Shown piece by piece: positions 23,424 through 34,030 of a stretch of 64,000 nucleotides of DNA. The DNA comes from Phoronis australis (Eukaryota; Phoronida; Phoronidae). The DNA lies in the NCBI GenBank assembly GCA_002633005.1, contig NMRA01000035.1, positions 540,863 to 604,862 of the forward strand. The letters are read 5' to 3'. Below the pieces are notes generated by a model that was not told the DNA's origin, made no database searches, and saw only the letters and a program-made list of their open reading frames with translations. How positions within the stretch are numbered: position 1 is the first letter of the stretch; every line of letters begins with the position of its first letter. Made by a program: the position numbers and the translations under genes.

Positions 23424-24436
23424 GTGAGTCTTAGTTTAGAACCCCTTGTTTCCAGGGATTTCGTCTAAAAGTAGATGTCTATTTCAAAACTATCTAGTAA
23501 GGTTTACCTTCACGTCGTGGGTAACATGTTCGTTGGAGCTCGCCTCACAATAATTTCAGTGAACTTGTTTCATAAAATGAAAATAAAATCATTTGTGAAA
23601 ATATTTATAACTAAAATAGTATGCTTGATGTACATGTAATGCTCATGGCGCTTTAATGATAATATGCTATATTGTTTTGTTTTGATACGGCAATAACACA
23701 GTAATGACGCAAAATGCACCACTCTTATTTTGTAACCTTCTTCACGTTTTCTAAATAAAAAGCTAATAATTGTTCTACACACCACGATGTGTTCCCGATG
23801 GCTTATCATTGCGTTCTCCATGATCGCTTCTTTCAACAGAAAAGTGTTGGAAATTCAGAGATCCTGACAAGAATGCGAAAAAGAAGCGTTGCGTTATAAT
23901 TTCAGACGTCACTTCTTCATAAATTCATGACAAATATATTGATATAGTGCCAAGAATGACTGCAGTTTGCCAATTGAAAATAAAATACAAATCACCTTCC
24001 GCTGATGCAATGGCATCGGTTAATTTAACTTTTCTCCAATAATTGGAACAGACAATAACCAAATCTCTCCCTGTCCTTCATCAATGTGTTACGCCTTGAA
24101 CTCGTGTCTCTGTTTTCACGTTGAAAGTAAAAACAACGAAAATTCATTAAATTTACACACCTTGTCTGGCTTCGTTTTATTTCACGACTGTGAGTTTGCC
24201 AGTATCAAGCAAGTGCAGTACTATTTTTTAAAGAAATTTTAGGATATTCCCTCGATTCATGAAACCATTCAATTCTGTGTTCTAAACGGGTGGAATGTTG
24301 CATTTCACGAAAGATTATTACCTAAAAGTTGCCATAACGTGTGGATTCTTTGAACATTACTTCTATTAGTATGAAATTTCGCCATTGTCGCAAAATAGCT
24401 TCACACTCTCGAGTTCATTAATGCATATTGCGTGTG

Positions 24437-24461
24437 TGACGTCAATGTATTGATGACGTCA
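24437..24461 (+). promoter_or_regulatory. paired perfect CRE palindromes
   Basis: TGACGTCA occurs twice, at 24437-24444 and 24454-24461, a 17-bp start-to-start spacing. The second ends 16 bp before the ATG of the large intronless ORF. TGACGTCA is the full-length binding site of CREB/ATF factors. The closeness to the ATG implies a very short leader if both act as promoter elements. Confidence 0.6.
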
Positions 24462-24463
24462 TT

Positions 24464-27400
24464 ATTCATATTTGAATATGGCAGTACCCATCAGGGTATT
24501 AGCAGACTTTATGGTCTTTCTAATGGCGTATATATCAGCGTTTATGAATATTATCAAGCGACATATACTATCAATCACAGAGAATCTCTTAGACATCACA
24601 ACAGCAATAATTTCCGTCATGCTGGAAGATTTTGAAGATGATGACGTGAGCGAGGAATATGAAGATTCAAGTATCACTTTGACTAAAGTAGACGAAAATG
24701 GAGAGACAGAAACGGTCCACTATGAATATATTGAAGACATTCTCGACGACATCCCTGAAACACCACACGGGCATCAAGAAAATACAGCAGCTGCGACCAT
24801 CAATTCTGAAACAAATCCCAACACATGTTTTATTCTTCCTACTGCTGCAGTAGGTAGCAAAAGCGCATTGCATCAGAAGAACAACTTCAATGAAAATAGT
24901 GAAATTGCCAACGAGGTTGGCACCATGCAATTGCAGACAAAATGTAAAGAGAGAACAGAAGGTATACTAGAAGTTCAAGGACTGGAATGCATTTCTGACG
25001 CAACTGCTAGCGGAGAAACATGCATACTTGATACCACCAAGACCAAGAACGGACGCCTTGCTGATGTTACCGATGGAATGGACAGGTATGTAAATGACAT
25101 TGAAAATAGCAATGTTGGACGGGTGATAAATGGCACAAGTGGTGACGAAGGAAACGAACAAGCTGTTCTCAATGTAAATGACAGAAACAATGCTCATGGT
25201 GAAAATGATGAAGACAAGGGTGACGATCCATGTAATGAGGGTGATCCCAGACCTGGTATTATATATGAAAGAAGTGATCATGGGTCCGACGCTTCACAGG
25301 ACAAGTGTGATTCTATACATGAGGCAGCATGTGATAATGGTGACCCTGAGTATAATACTTTGAAAGGAAATGATGGTGTTTGCCATGATACTCCGTATCG
25401 AAAAAGCGGTCTTCATAATGATAGTCAGTATAAAAATGGTGATCATGACAACAATATTTTACATAAACACGGTGTGACCCAGCAAGATACTCCGTATGGG
25501 AAGGCTGATCCAGACAATGGCATTCCATATGAGCACGGTGATCCCCAGGAAGATACTCCGTATGGAAATGTTGTCCCAGAGCATAATGCGTATGAAAATT
25601 GTGATCCTCTGAAGGATACTGCCCGTGGAAAAGGTGATCCCAGAACTGGTATTATATATGAAAGAAGTGATCATGGGTCTGACGCTTCATACACCAACCG
25701 TGCTTCTATACATGAGGCACCGTGTGATAATGGTGACCCTGAGTATAATACTTTGAAAGGAAATGGTGGTCCATGGCATGATACTCCGTATCGAAAGGGC
25801 GATAGTTACAATGATAGTCAGTATAGAAATGGTGATCCCGACAACGACACTTCATGTAAAACCGGTGAGACCCAGCAAGACACTTCGTATCGAAGTGTTG
25901 TCCCTGAGGATGACATTGTGTATGAATATGGTGAACACATTCCTGACGCGACTGCTAACGGAGAAAGATGCATACTTGATGCCATCGAGGGCACGAACGG
26001 ACTCCTTGCTGATGTTACCGATGGAATGGACAGGTACGTACGTGACATTGAAAATGGCACCGTTGGACGGGTGATAAATAGCGCAGGTGGCGACGAAGGG
26101 AACGAACAAGCTATGCTCAATGTAAATGACAGAAACAATGCTCATGGTGAAAATGATGAAGACAAGGGTGACGATCCATGTAATGAGGGTGATCTCAGAC
26201 CTGGTATTATATATGAAAGAAGTGATCATGGGTCCGACGCTTCATACGACAACCGTGGTTCTATACATAAGCCAGCATGTGATAATGGTCACCCAGAGCA
26301 TAATATTTCGAAAGGAAATGGTGGTCCATGGTATGATACTCCGTATGGAAAGGTCAATAGTTGCAATGATAGTCAGTATAGAAATGGTGATCCCGACAAC
26401 GACATTTCATATAAAAACAGTCAGACCCAGCAAGATACTCGGTATGGAAATGTTGTCCCTGAGCATGACACTGTGTATGATAATGGTGATCCAGTAAAGG
26501 ATACTGCGCGTGGAAGAGGTGATCCAAGACTTGATACATCAAGTGGAAATGGTGATACAGTAATTGATATTCCGTATGGAGACGGTGACACAGGACATGA
26601 TACCCTGTATGGAGAAAATGGTCTAGGGTGTCAGAATTCATATTTGAATATGGCAGTAAGAGTACCCGTTAGGGTATTATCAGACTTGATGATCTTTCTA
26701 ATGGCGTATATATCACCGTTTGTGAATATTATCAAGCGACATATAGTAGATTTCACAGAGAACCTCCTGGACATTATAAGAGCAATAATTTCTGTCATGC
26801 TGGAAGATTTTGAAGATGATGACTTGACTGACGAATACGAAGATTCAAGTATCACTTTAACTAAAGTAGATGAAAACGGACAGACCATAACTGTTCACTG
26901 TGAATATAATGAAGACATTCTCGACGACATCCCAGAAATACCACACGGGCATCAGGAAACTACAGTAGCTGCAATCATCAATTCAGAAACAAATCTCAAT
27001 CCATGTATTCTTCCTACTGCTACAGTGGATAGCAAAAGCGCATTGAATCAGAAGAACAACTTCAACGAAAACAGTGAAATTGCCAACGAGGTTGGCGCCA
27101 TGCAACTGCAGGCGAAATATACAGAGGAAACAGACGGAATACTTGAAGTTCAAGGACTGGAATGCATTTCTGACGCGACTGCTAACGGAGAAACATGCAT
27201 GCTTGATGCCACCGAGGGCACGAACGGACTCCTTGCTGATGTTACCGATGGAATGGACATGTACGTACGTGACATTGAAAATAGCAATGTTGGACGGGTG
27301 ATAAATAACGCAGGTGGCGACGAAGGAAACGAACAGACTGTTCTTAAAGTAAATGAAGGAAACGATGCTCATGATGAAAATGACGAAGACAAGGGTGACG

Positions 27401-28197
27401 ATCCATGTAATGAGGGTGATCTCAGACCTGGTATTATATATGAAAAACGCGATCATGGGCCCTACGCCTCACATGACAAGCGTATGTGTATACATGAGGC
27501 AGCATGGGATAATGGTGACCCTGAACTTAACACTTCGAAAGGAAATATTGGTCCATGGTATGATACTCCGTATTTAAAAAGCGGTCTTCACAGTGATACT
27601 CAGTATAGAAATGGTGATCCCGACAACGACATTTCATATGGTGAGACCCAGCAAGACACTCCGTATGGCAAGGGTGATCATGACAACGGCATTCCACATG
27701 ACCAAGGTGATCCCAAGGAAAATACTCCGTATGGAAATGTTGTCCCTGAACACGATGATGATCCTCTGCAGGATACTGCGCCTGGAAGAGGTGTCCCAAG
27801 ACATGATACTCTTTTTGGAAATGGTGACACAGGGCGCGATACAAATATTGAAACTGAATCTGAAAGTTCATTCACAAATACAGTGCAGGAATGTCGTGGC
27901 ACGGAGGTTGACAACGGACTTGTAACTGACGTTATCAATGGAGACATTGTCGATGCTTCTTATGGCAACGAGTTAAGTGTCGAAGACCTTACTGGGGACA
28001 GAGGTTACAGCATGGGCCACCTCACTTCTGCCAATAATGAAAGCGTTAGCGTGAGAAAAGAATATACTGATGACAGTCACAGGTATCTGAAACAAAAGAA
28101 AAATCGTAAAAATAAGTCTCCGTCAAGAACAAAAGACGAGAAAAGACAATCCTGGTGGCGACACCTTTTGTGTTGCGCCCCCTCAGCAGAGGACTGA
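24464..28197 (+). repeat. in-frame tandem duplication within the large ORF
   Basis: The 23 bases ATTCATATTTGAATATGGCAG plus TA at 24464-24486 recur at 26636-26658, a distance of 2,172 bp (724 codons). Homology continues through the N-terminal hydrophobic block and the following acidic segment. Because the repeated piece starts 14 bp upstream of the ATG, former leader sequence is now coding in the second unit. A second, shorter repeat of about 115 bp at 25179-25295 and 26127-26243 (948 bp apart, 316 codons) is nearly identical. Confidence 0.85.
24478..28197 (+). CDS. large intronless ORF: duplicated, acidic, repeat-rich membrane-associated protein of unknown family
   Basis: 3,720 bp, 1,239 codons plus stop. 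The frame also extends six bases upstream as TTG AAT, but the first ATG is 24478 and an in-frame TGA lies at 24454, so this start is preferred. Residues 1-50 form a hydrophobic/amphipathic block (MAVPIRVLADFMVFLMAYIS, then NIIKRHILSITENLL), followed by the acidic LEDFEDDD and SSITLTKVDENG. The whole block recurs at about residue 725 (DNA 26636 on). Between and after lie long D/N/G-rich tracts built on an 11-residue repeat, roughly GDPxxDTxYGN. A longer module containing GIIYERSDHGSDAS occurs near 25256, 25648, 26205 and, diverged, 27430. The C terminus is basic and ends WWRHLLCCAPSAED; the CC pair could be lipid-modified. Low stop density over 3.7 kb and near-identical repeats kept in frame argue for a translated gene. 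I recognise no family. It could also derive from a mobile element. Confidence 0.72.
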   Translation: MAVPIRVLADFMVFLMAYISAFMNIIKRHILSITENLLDITTAIISVMLEDFEDDDVSEEYEDSSITLTKVDENGETETVHYEYIEDILDDIPETPHGHQENTAAATINSETNPNTCFILPTAAVGSKSALHQKNNFNENSEIANEVGTMQLQTKCKERTEGILEVQGLECISDATASGETCILDTTKTKNGRLADVTDGMDRYVNDIENSNVGRVINGTSGDEGNEQAVLNVNDRNNAHGENDEDKGDDPCNEGDPRPGIIYERSDHGSDASQDKCDSIHEAACDNGDPEYNTLKGNDGVCHDTPYRKSGLHNDSQYKNGDHDNNILHKHGVTQQDTPYGKADPDNGIPYEHGDPQEDTPYGNVVPEHNAYENCDPLKDTARGKGDPRTGIIYERSDHGSDASYTNRASIHEAPCDNGDPEYNTLKGNGGPWHDTPYRKGDSYNDSQYRNGDPDNDTSCKTGETQQDTSYRSVVPEDDIVYEYGEHIPDATANGERCILDAIEGTNGLLADVTDGMDRYVRDIENGTVGRVINSAGGDEGNEQAMLNVNDRNNAHGENDEDKGDDPCNEGDLRPGIIYERSDHGSDASYDNRGSIHKPACDNGHPEHNISKGNGGPWYDTPYGKVNSCNDSQYRNGDPDNDISYKNSQTQQDTRYGNVVPEHDTVYDNGDPVKDTARGRGDPRLDTSSGNGDTVIDIPYGDGDTGHDTLYGENGLGCQNSYLNMAVRVPVRVLSDLMIFLMAYISPFVNIIKRHIVDFTENLLDIIRAIISVMLEDFEDDDLTDEYEDSSITLTKVDENGQTITVHCEYNEDILDDIPEIPHGHQETTVAAIINSETNLNPCILPTATVDSKSALNQKNNFNENSEIANEVGAMQLQAKYTEETDGILEVQGLECISDATANGETCMLDATEGTNGLLADVTDGMDMYVRDIENSNVGRVINNAGGDEGNEQTVLKVNEGNDAHDENDEDKGDDPCNEGDLRPGIIYEKRDHGPYASHDKRMCIHEAAWDNGDPELNTSKGNIGPWYDTPYLKSGLHSDTQYRNGDPDNDISYGETQQDTPYGKGDHDNGIPHDQGDPKENTPYGNVVPEHDDDPLQDTAPGRGVPRHDTLFGNGDTGRDTNIETESESSFTNTVQECRGTEVDNGLVTDVINGDIVDASYGNELSVEDLTGDRGYSMGHLTSANNESVSVRKEYTDDSHRYLKQKKNRKNKSPSRTKDEKRQSWWRHLLCCAPSAED

Positions 28198-30930
28198 GAG
28201 TTCACTTGGGACTCTACTACAAGCACCGGTTGGGGGAATAATTATTCTAATAGGCCTATATGTGCCTTGGAGTATTTGCAGAACTTTACATTTTGAAGTG
28301 TATTTCTGTGAATTATAAGCATATAATACAAGTATTTTGCGGCCATTTGGTTTTACGTTGTTTGAAGTCATGTTTCGTCTGCTATAGACTCCTGTTAGTA
28401 ATCACACTGTGTGTGGAGGTCACTGTAGTTTACCGCATGACTGGTTCTCTCAACCAAATTTTGTGCGTCATAGCCTTTAACGTTGACATAAACTGAGACA
28501 GCAAAACGGTCAAACTCAGCAAGGGGTTCCTAAAAAAGCGACGTCAACTCAGCCAGATATTTCGACGCTCTCTCAGACCGTCTCCAGAGAGTTATTTGCC
28601 CTTTGTGGTATTGCCTCGGGACAGCCTCAGGCTCCGATGCGTGCAAGGATTCACCATCATGATTCTGCAATGATTCATTCAATAAATGTTTGAATTCCTC
28701 GACAGGTAAAGAAGTTTCCAATGAACAACTGGAAATATAAGTCACTAATTTCCGCCAAAATCTTCAGAATATGGAGTTAAAAGCGACACCAAACCCGATT
28801 TGATTCCATGTGAAATCGGTACCAGAATTTGATATTCATCAAACTCGTTGTGGATTAATTGTCAAGGCGTCACTTTTTCATCACTGCTCTTTGACCAAGT
28901 TCAGTCAATGTCAAATGTACCATTATCATCCGACCCGCTTAGCATTGCGCTTTAGTCAAAGGCAGGGATTCAACAATAAGAGATTTTCTGAAAATACCAA
29001 AAAAGTGTTCGGAAACTGGTGTGTGGGTCATGACTTTATGCCATCAGAGCTTGAATATTGCTACTTTGGTTTGAAATTGACTCATTTCATACTCCAGTCG
29101 GTAGGCCATGGAATTTTGCTTTAACGCTTTTTAGCTAAACATATTCTGGCGTATGCAACGATCGCTTTGTTCAAACTCATGCATTTTGACGATTAATCTA
29201 ATTATAATAGAACTTGATGCATGAGCAAACGATTTCGATATCAACATGCCTAAGCACATTTCGATTTAATATGTAATTCCGAATTCGCCATTGGTATGGG
29301 TGTCTTACAATCACAAAAATTGGGATATCGAACAAATAAACAGCACAGGATCGTTCATTAGTTATCATTTTTAACAACTGCATTACTAAAATTGATACAA
29401 GAGGCAAGTATGATAACTTTCGCTTGTGCCGAACCAATGAATTAATTTGACAAACAAGAATGTAATCAAAAGTCATCGAATTTCTCCCATAAAGTAAAGA
29501 ATCGTGATACAAATGACATCGTTCGATAAAGCGCGTGTCATTTGTTTGCTTCAAAAAGTCCTTCGCTTCCAATTTCAAACTGTGTCTTACGGCTGCAAAA
29601 ACGATAACGTGCCTTTATGGTTAGCCACGATGAGTTCGCATCACACACTGATGACGATTGGGCTGCGGAGGTCCTCAGTCGATAAGAAACCTAAATAAAA
29701 AATTACCTTGTTTCGTAGATGCTCAATTTCTAGCGTGCACTTTCAACTTGCACAATTAGTGTTCAACAACTTATTTGCAGCAAAATATCAACAATAACAG
29801 TAAAGACAGTGTCCCTTCGACCCATTTGAATATTCGCATAATCACCCCGCTTGGAATTTCCCGCAAGGAGCGCTCAACGTCCAGTGGTTGGTACGTTTTC
29901 AATACAAAACACTTGCAGTCACATGTAATCGATCATGGGCTTTTTGACACATGACTCCGGACGATGTTTTGGTTAATACATTTTTCCAAAGAACGTCCAC
30001 AAAAACCCTACCCGCCTGTTGGACTACCACAATCTCAGTTATTATCCGTCCCATAGACATCCCATTAAGATGTCTAGATGATCCTTCCATACAACAGCGC
30101 CACCACACAGATCATTTTGTAGGATTCCAACTCAAAAAGTAGACTCTTTCGAAATTGAACCGTACCGAATTTGGCGGTGAAAATGTTTCACGTATTTGAT
30201 TGTTAGCCTAATTCACCAGAGATACTAGTAAAGAGGGGCGCCTTTGAAAAGTGAAAATATTTCACTTTATTCTGTCGCACGAACGTAGGCCTATGTTATT
30301 CAGCTGATCGTGTGGTCTACAATGTGCATTTTTATCCTGAAAGCGTTTTTCCTGGTTTGCTCTCTATACAACCAAATGCACCCGAAAGTTCCTGAACCCG
30401 TGTTCGATCCAATAGGCAATTTTTTATTTATACTGCAACTTACCGCTCTAAAATTGGTTTCACCGTAACTGTTCAACCTTTTTAAGATCGGGAAGTGATT
30501 TTTGGGTTTGCAAGAACCGACACTGGTTATATCTTACAGATCACGTCCTGCGTAAAGGAAGACACGCGGGCGGGTGGTACCAACTTTGCCTCATAACGCT
30601 ACATGATCTCATCAATTTTTTGTTTATAGCGGCTTGGCGTCCAAAGCTAGTAGAAAATTTCATTCACTATCGTGAGTGAGCAAATGCTTGTGGAGGACAA
30701 TCGTAGCGTTCTTTACGTTTCCCTCATCTCGAGACCTGAAATTAATAGTTTGATATGCTGGAGACCTCCGTTTCCGAGTTAATCAAGTATTCCTGGAAAT
30801 CCGAATGTGAGTTAAACCCGACGCAAGGATAGATTGAGTTAATGCGACGAATTGGTCACAGCATTTAGTCATGTTAACACCGCTGGAATTACCTAACTAT
30901 TCATCACTCTAAAAAAAAAAAAAAAACACA
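28198..30930. other. flanking stretch with one candidate minus exon
   Basis: Includes the 3' flank of the large ORF (an AATAAA lies near 28679) and the candidate terminal exon at 28530-28728. The minus ORF at 29198-29578 begins with TTG; an acceptor-like TTTTTGCAG just upstream would keep it open, but no domain is visible. Nothing else is supported. Confidence 0.35.
28530..28728 (-). CDS. candidate terminal exon, unknown protein
   Basis: Minus-strand reading from a clean acceptor (TTATATTTCCAG, exon from 28728) gives 66 codons to a TAG at 28532-28530. It starts CSLETSLPVEEFKHLLNESL and ends WRRSERASKYLAELTSLF, with the composition of a charged, helical coding segment. It enters at phase 2. 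I found no convincing partner exon upstream, though the open segment at 29198-29580 on the same strand might belong. It runs convergent with the large plus-strand ORF that ends at 28197. No family recognised. Confidence 0.35.
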
Positions 30931-30954
30931 GATGAACTTTCAAACAGGTTTATT
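30931..30954 (-). terminator. possible distal poly(A) site, minus strand
   Basis: On the minus strand an AATAAA (30954-30949) is followed about 20 bases later by TGTG and a run of 16 T (plus-strand A-run at 30911-30926), the usual signal plus GU/U-rich order. It could end a very long MTHFD2 3' UTR or another minus-strand transcript. A nearer AATAAA lies at 35183-35178. Confidence 0.35.
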
Positions 30955-32739
30955 CAAAAACTTTTCATATTACATATATTTTCAATCGTCAGCACACAGT
31001 ACTTTGGCACTCATGAGATGACTGAACACTGACGATAATAAAACAATTGAGGTCAGTCGAGTCTTGCCGGAAACGCATTTTTACTTTCTCGACAGTACTG
31101 GCAATGTTACAAGTTTGAATTAGCTACGGCACATATACCTGACACGGCAGTGTAGTACTACCGCACCATTCAGTACCATGAGATCTCAACACCATTGTAA
31201 CAGTTTTACAAGAACGGTATCAATGAACATATATAAAGTTCATCAAAAAAAAATTAATTTTACAGAACAATCTTATACACAGATACTTTGCAAATATTTT
31301 GTACTTTCATTTGTCTCCTTTAAGACCGATTCCTAAATAGGCCTATCTGACACATGACTATGGCAACTATTACATAGAGCGCGTCCACTAATACCTAAGA
31401 TTACGTAATGGGCTTTCAGGCCCACTGCAGGGTGTGCGCGTATTAAAGCCCACATGCCGGTAACCAAATGACAGCTTGGAAAGCGTGGTAGGACGGCTAG
31501 GACTCGGAATGTTTAATTACCGGTAATACATAAAGAGGCAGTGCCCACAACCAATTGTAAGACACCCAGCCAGATTCTCGCTGACAGAATCTCGTAAATA
31601 ACTTTAGCAAACGCGGGCCAGTTCCAAGTCTTCACGCCACCACAAGCTAACTGATACATTAATTCCACTATATAAAGGACGAGCCTACACATAGAACAAT
31701 AAAACAAGCTACATATAATAGCCTCATACATACCAGTCTGTTCATTCACAAGCATGGTCATTCTTAGTTAACACGTTTATTTAACATATACCTAAACAAC
31801 TTCCAATTTCACAATAGTGCGAAAAAAATAAAATCAAAAGCAGCCCATTACCCCCACAAAACTCTCAAAAATGTGCAGACTGAGACGGGTTCAGTTCGGT
31901 TACCACTAATGAAGAACAAATTTCCATAGTATTCACCACTCAGACAAGAAACTCTTAGAAAGTCCGAAAGGCTGACCACGAGTTCAATCTCTCATGGCAA
32001 GGAAACTGACTTTTCTTAAGTTCAGTTTGACACGCACACTTAAAGTACTCTTTTACCTCTCATACAGTGGCGCTACAAACCCACCTTTTGTCAAAGAAAT
32101 TAGAACTTTTGTTTTGTACCTGTCACCTGTGTACCAACTGGAACATTACACAGATAAGAAGCGATTTTAGGGCTTAGAAAAAAACAGGTCAGTATTCAGC
32201 TCCAAGCCATGCCAGGCCCATAAAACAACCACCGTGACACATCAACCCCAACATTTGGTCTTACGCAATAGTAAGTGGTCAGTTCTTATCAAGATAAGAA
32301 ATCAAGGGTAATCTAGGAAAGAAACATGATTTGACCAGTTTGACTGAAAGTGGTGGACATAAAAAGTTATTTCTTGACAGAGGGTGAGAATGAAGCAGTA
32401 AGCAGAAGCCAGCGCCATCTTTAAACTATGAAATGATTACAAGACTTTGGGCACAGGCGCTGGAATTTCCTGACAACTCATAACCATAAATAAGAAACAT
32501 GTTTTCTTAGTATTGAGTGAGGTCACCATACTTTTTCCAACTTTTAAAGGTCTACAGGTTGTGCGATTGGATAAAACCGCACAAAATGGTGCAAGTCAAC
32601 AGTTCGACAAAAAATCTGAACATGTCTCTCTTGAACACAACTGACCCTACCAGAAATGATGCATTGTGGGACACAATTAAGAGTAAACAATAGAGCCCAG
32701 TCCATGGCAAGTCAAAACAGAAGATTCAACCACATACAA

Positions 32740-32942
32740 CAGTGGCCGATCTAAGACATTACGAGGAGGCAAACATTTTTCATTTTGTGATATGCAACCC
32801 CCAACACAGGCTCACACACAAGAATATATACCACCTATTAGTCGCAACATTACAAATGCCTAACCTTATTTCCGTGTCATTTCTACTGTTTATTTTTTGC
32901 AGGCAGCCAAGGGGGATATCACCCCCCTTATATCCACCACTG
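32740..32942. mobile_element. short MITE with CAGTGG ends
   Basis: Begins CAGTGGCCGATCTAAG and ends CTTATATCCACCACTG, which inverts to CAGTGGTGGATATAAG. The flanks TACAA and CACAA are a near-match of 5 bp. The internal sequence differs from the 9843 family, apart from its end and a CCCCCTT block. Probably another non-autonomous hAT-like element. Confidence 0.6.
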
Positions 32943-33024
32943 CACAACTATCTAACGTGCCCCATCTTATGTACAACTAACAACAGAAACTAGCAAGCAT
33001 CAAGGTTTTAGTCACAACCCATGA

Positions 33025-33459
33025 CAAGAAACGTGTTCCAATGGAGACTGCTAGACCAGCTTTAACTATCTTTGTTCCCTGTCACATACGGTTAATAGAC
33101 AACCCTAAAGCTTAGACAAAAAACGTGACAGCTCAATTATTTGGCAACTTACGGAGTTACGTAACATGTTTGGTAATTTCCTGCAGAAAAAGTATCACCT
33201 AAATAAACATAATCCAAGATTGAGGAGGTATTGTTTGGCTAATCAACCGGTCTCTCCCCGACTATATTTTCCTAGACATTCACAACTTTGTGTAGCACGA
33301 GCTCTTCAAATTTTGTCATTTCAAGCAGACGCCATTTTCTATTCTTATTGAACCATCAACAGCACGGAGCTTCACACAACCAGACTTACATCTGGACAAC
33401 ATATTGCTTCCAGCTCTGAAACCCATTATTTTGCAGCAGAAAAGTGGTAACATTCTCAG
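33025..33459 (+). repeat. direct duplication, copy 1
   Basis: CAAGAAACGTGTTCCAATGG through GTGGTAACATTCTCA is repeated at 34031-34485 with few differences. Copy 2 has one 22-bp local duplication, seen as a second CACATACAGTTAATAGAC. The two copies flank a MITE-like element. Confidence 0.9.
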
Positions 33460-34029
33460 GGCTGTTCCAGTAAAATCTGTATGGGAGGGGGGGGAAGGCA
33501 CGTTTTTTTCGCACCCACCAACCATATTTTTCATTTATTTCTTCAGCCTACCACCCGTAATTTTTTATAAGTTTGAAATGCAACCACCCGTAATTTTTTT
33601 TGTTCTTGTGGTTGACTGCACAGGCGCTTGAGTTTATCTATTCCTCTATCACCACTAACGTCATTCATTACTAAGAAAACATATGTTTCTTATAGATGGT
33701 TTTTAGCCATCGAAAAATTCAAGCACCTGTGGTTAACTGGTGTTATGGGCATGCCCATGAGGAGATCGGAGGGAGTGAAAAAGTCGGAGCTTTTTGCAAG
33801 TTGCATTTTTGTTTCAGTTTTTGATTCTGTGCAAATTGTTTATAAAATTTACTAAAATTACCCACCATCAAACATTTATGGCCCAATGAAACAACAACGA
33901 CCTGTAAATTTTTATTTTTTTGAAGTACGACCACCAGCCATTTTGAATTTAAATCAAACGCAACCACCCATAAATTTTTATTTCAGTTGCCTTCCCCCCC
34001 CCTCCCACACGGTTTTTGCTGGAACAACC
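33460..34029. mobile_element. 570-bp MITE-like element with long inverted ends
   Basis: The left end GGGCTGTTCCAGTAAAATCT, followed by GTATGGGAGGGGGGGGAAGGCA, matches the reverse complement of the right end (TGCCTTCC, a C-run, then CACGGTTTTTGCTGGAACAACC). Inside, ACCACCCGTAATTTTTT-like motifs repeat near each end. There is no real ORF. It lies exactly between the two copies of the direct duplication. Confidence 0.75.
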
Positions 34030-34030
34030 N
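34030..34030. other. single N at a repeat junction
   Basis: The only ambiguous base in this part of the window. It falls precisely between the MITE end (GGAACAACC) and the first base of duplication copy 2, which suggests a join between two assembled pieces. Confidence 0.9.

Larger units (their letters stand above)
20636..24436. other. mostly gene-free stretch
   Basis: Lies between two divergent genes, so it should hold both promoters. It contains MITE copy 2 (21800-21966) and two weak exon candidates (22436-22531 and 23375-23423). The ORFs at 20850-21038, 21421-21690 and 22397-22861 show no domain. Confidence 0.4.

Noticed and set aside
24472-24477. Start of the large ORF at 24472
   Set aside because: The codon there is TTG. 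The first ATG is at 24478, and an in-frame TGA lies upstream.
24667-27947. Many minus- and plus-strand ORFs of 60-157 codons overlapping the large ORF
   Set aside because: Shadows of the repeat-rich coding sequence in other frames. They share its repeat structure but have no starts, splice sites or domains of their own.
29198-29578. 126-codon minus ORF
   Set aside because: Starts with TTG. An upstream acceptor-like TTTTTGCAG could make it an exon, but no donor or domain supports it.
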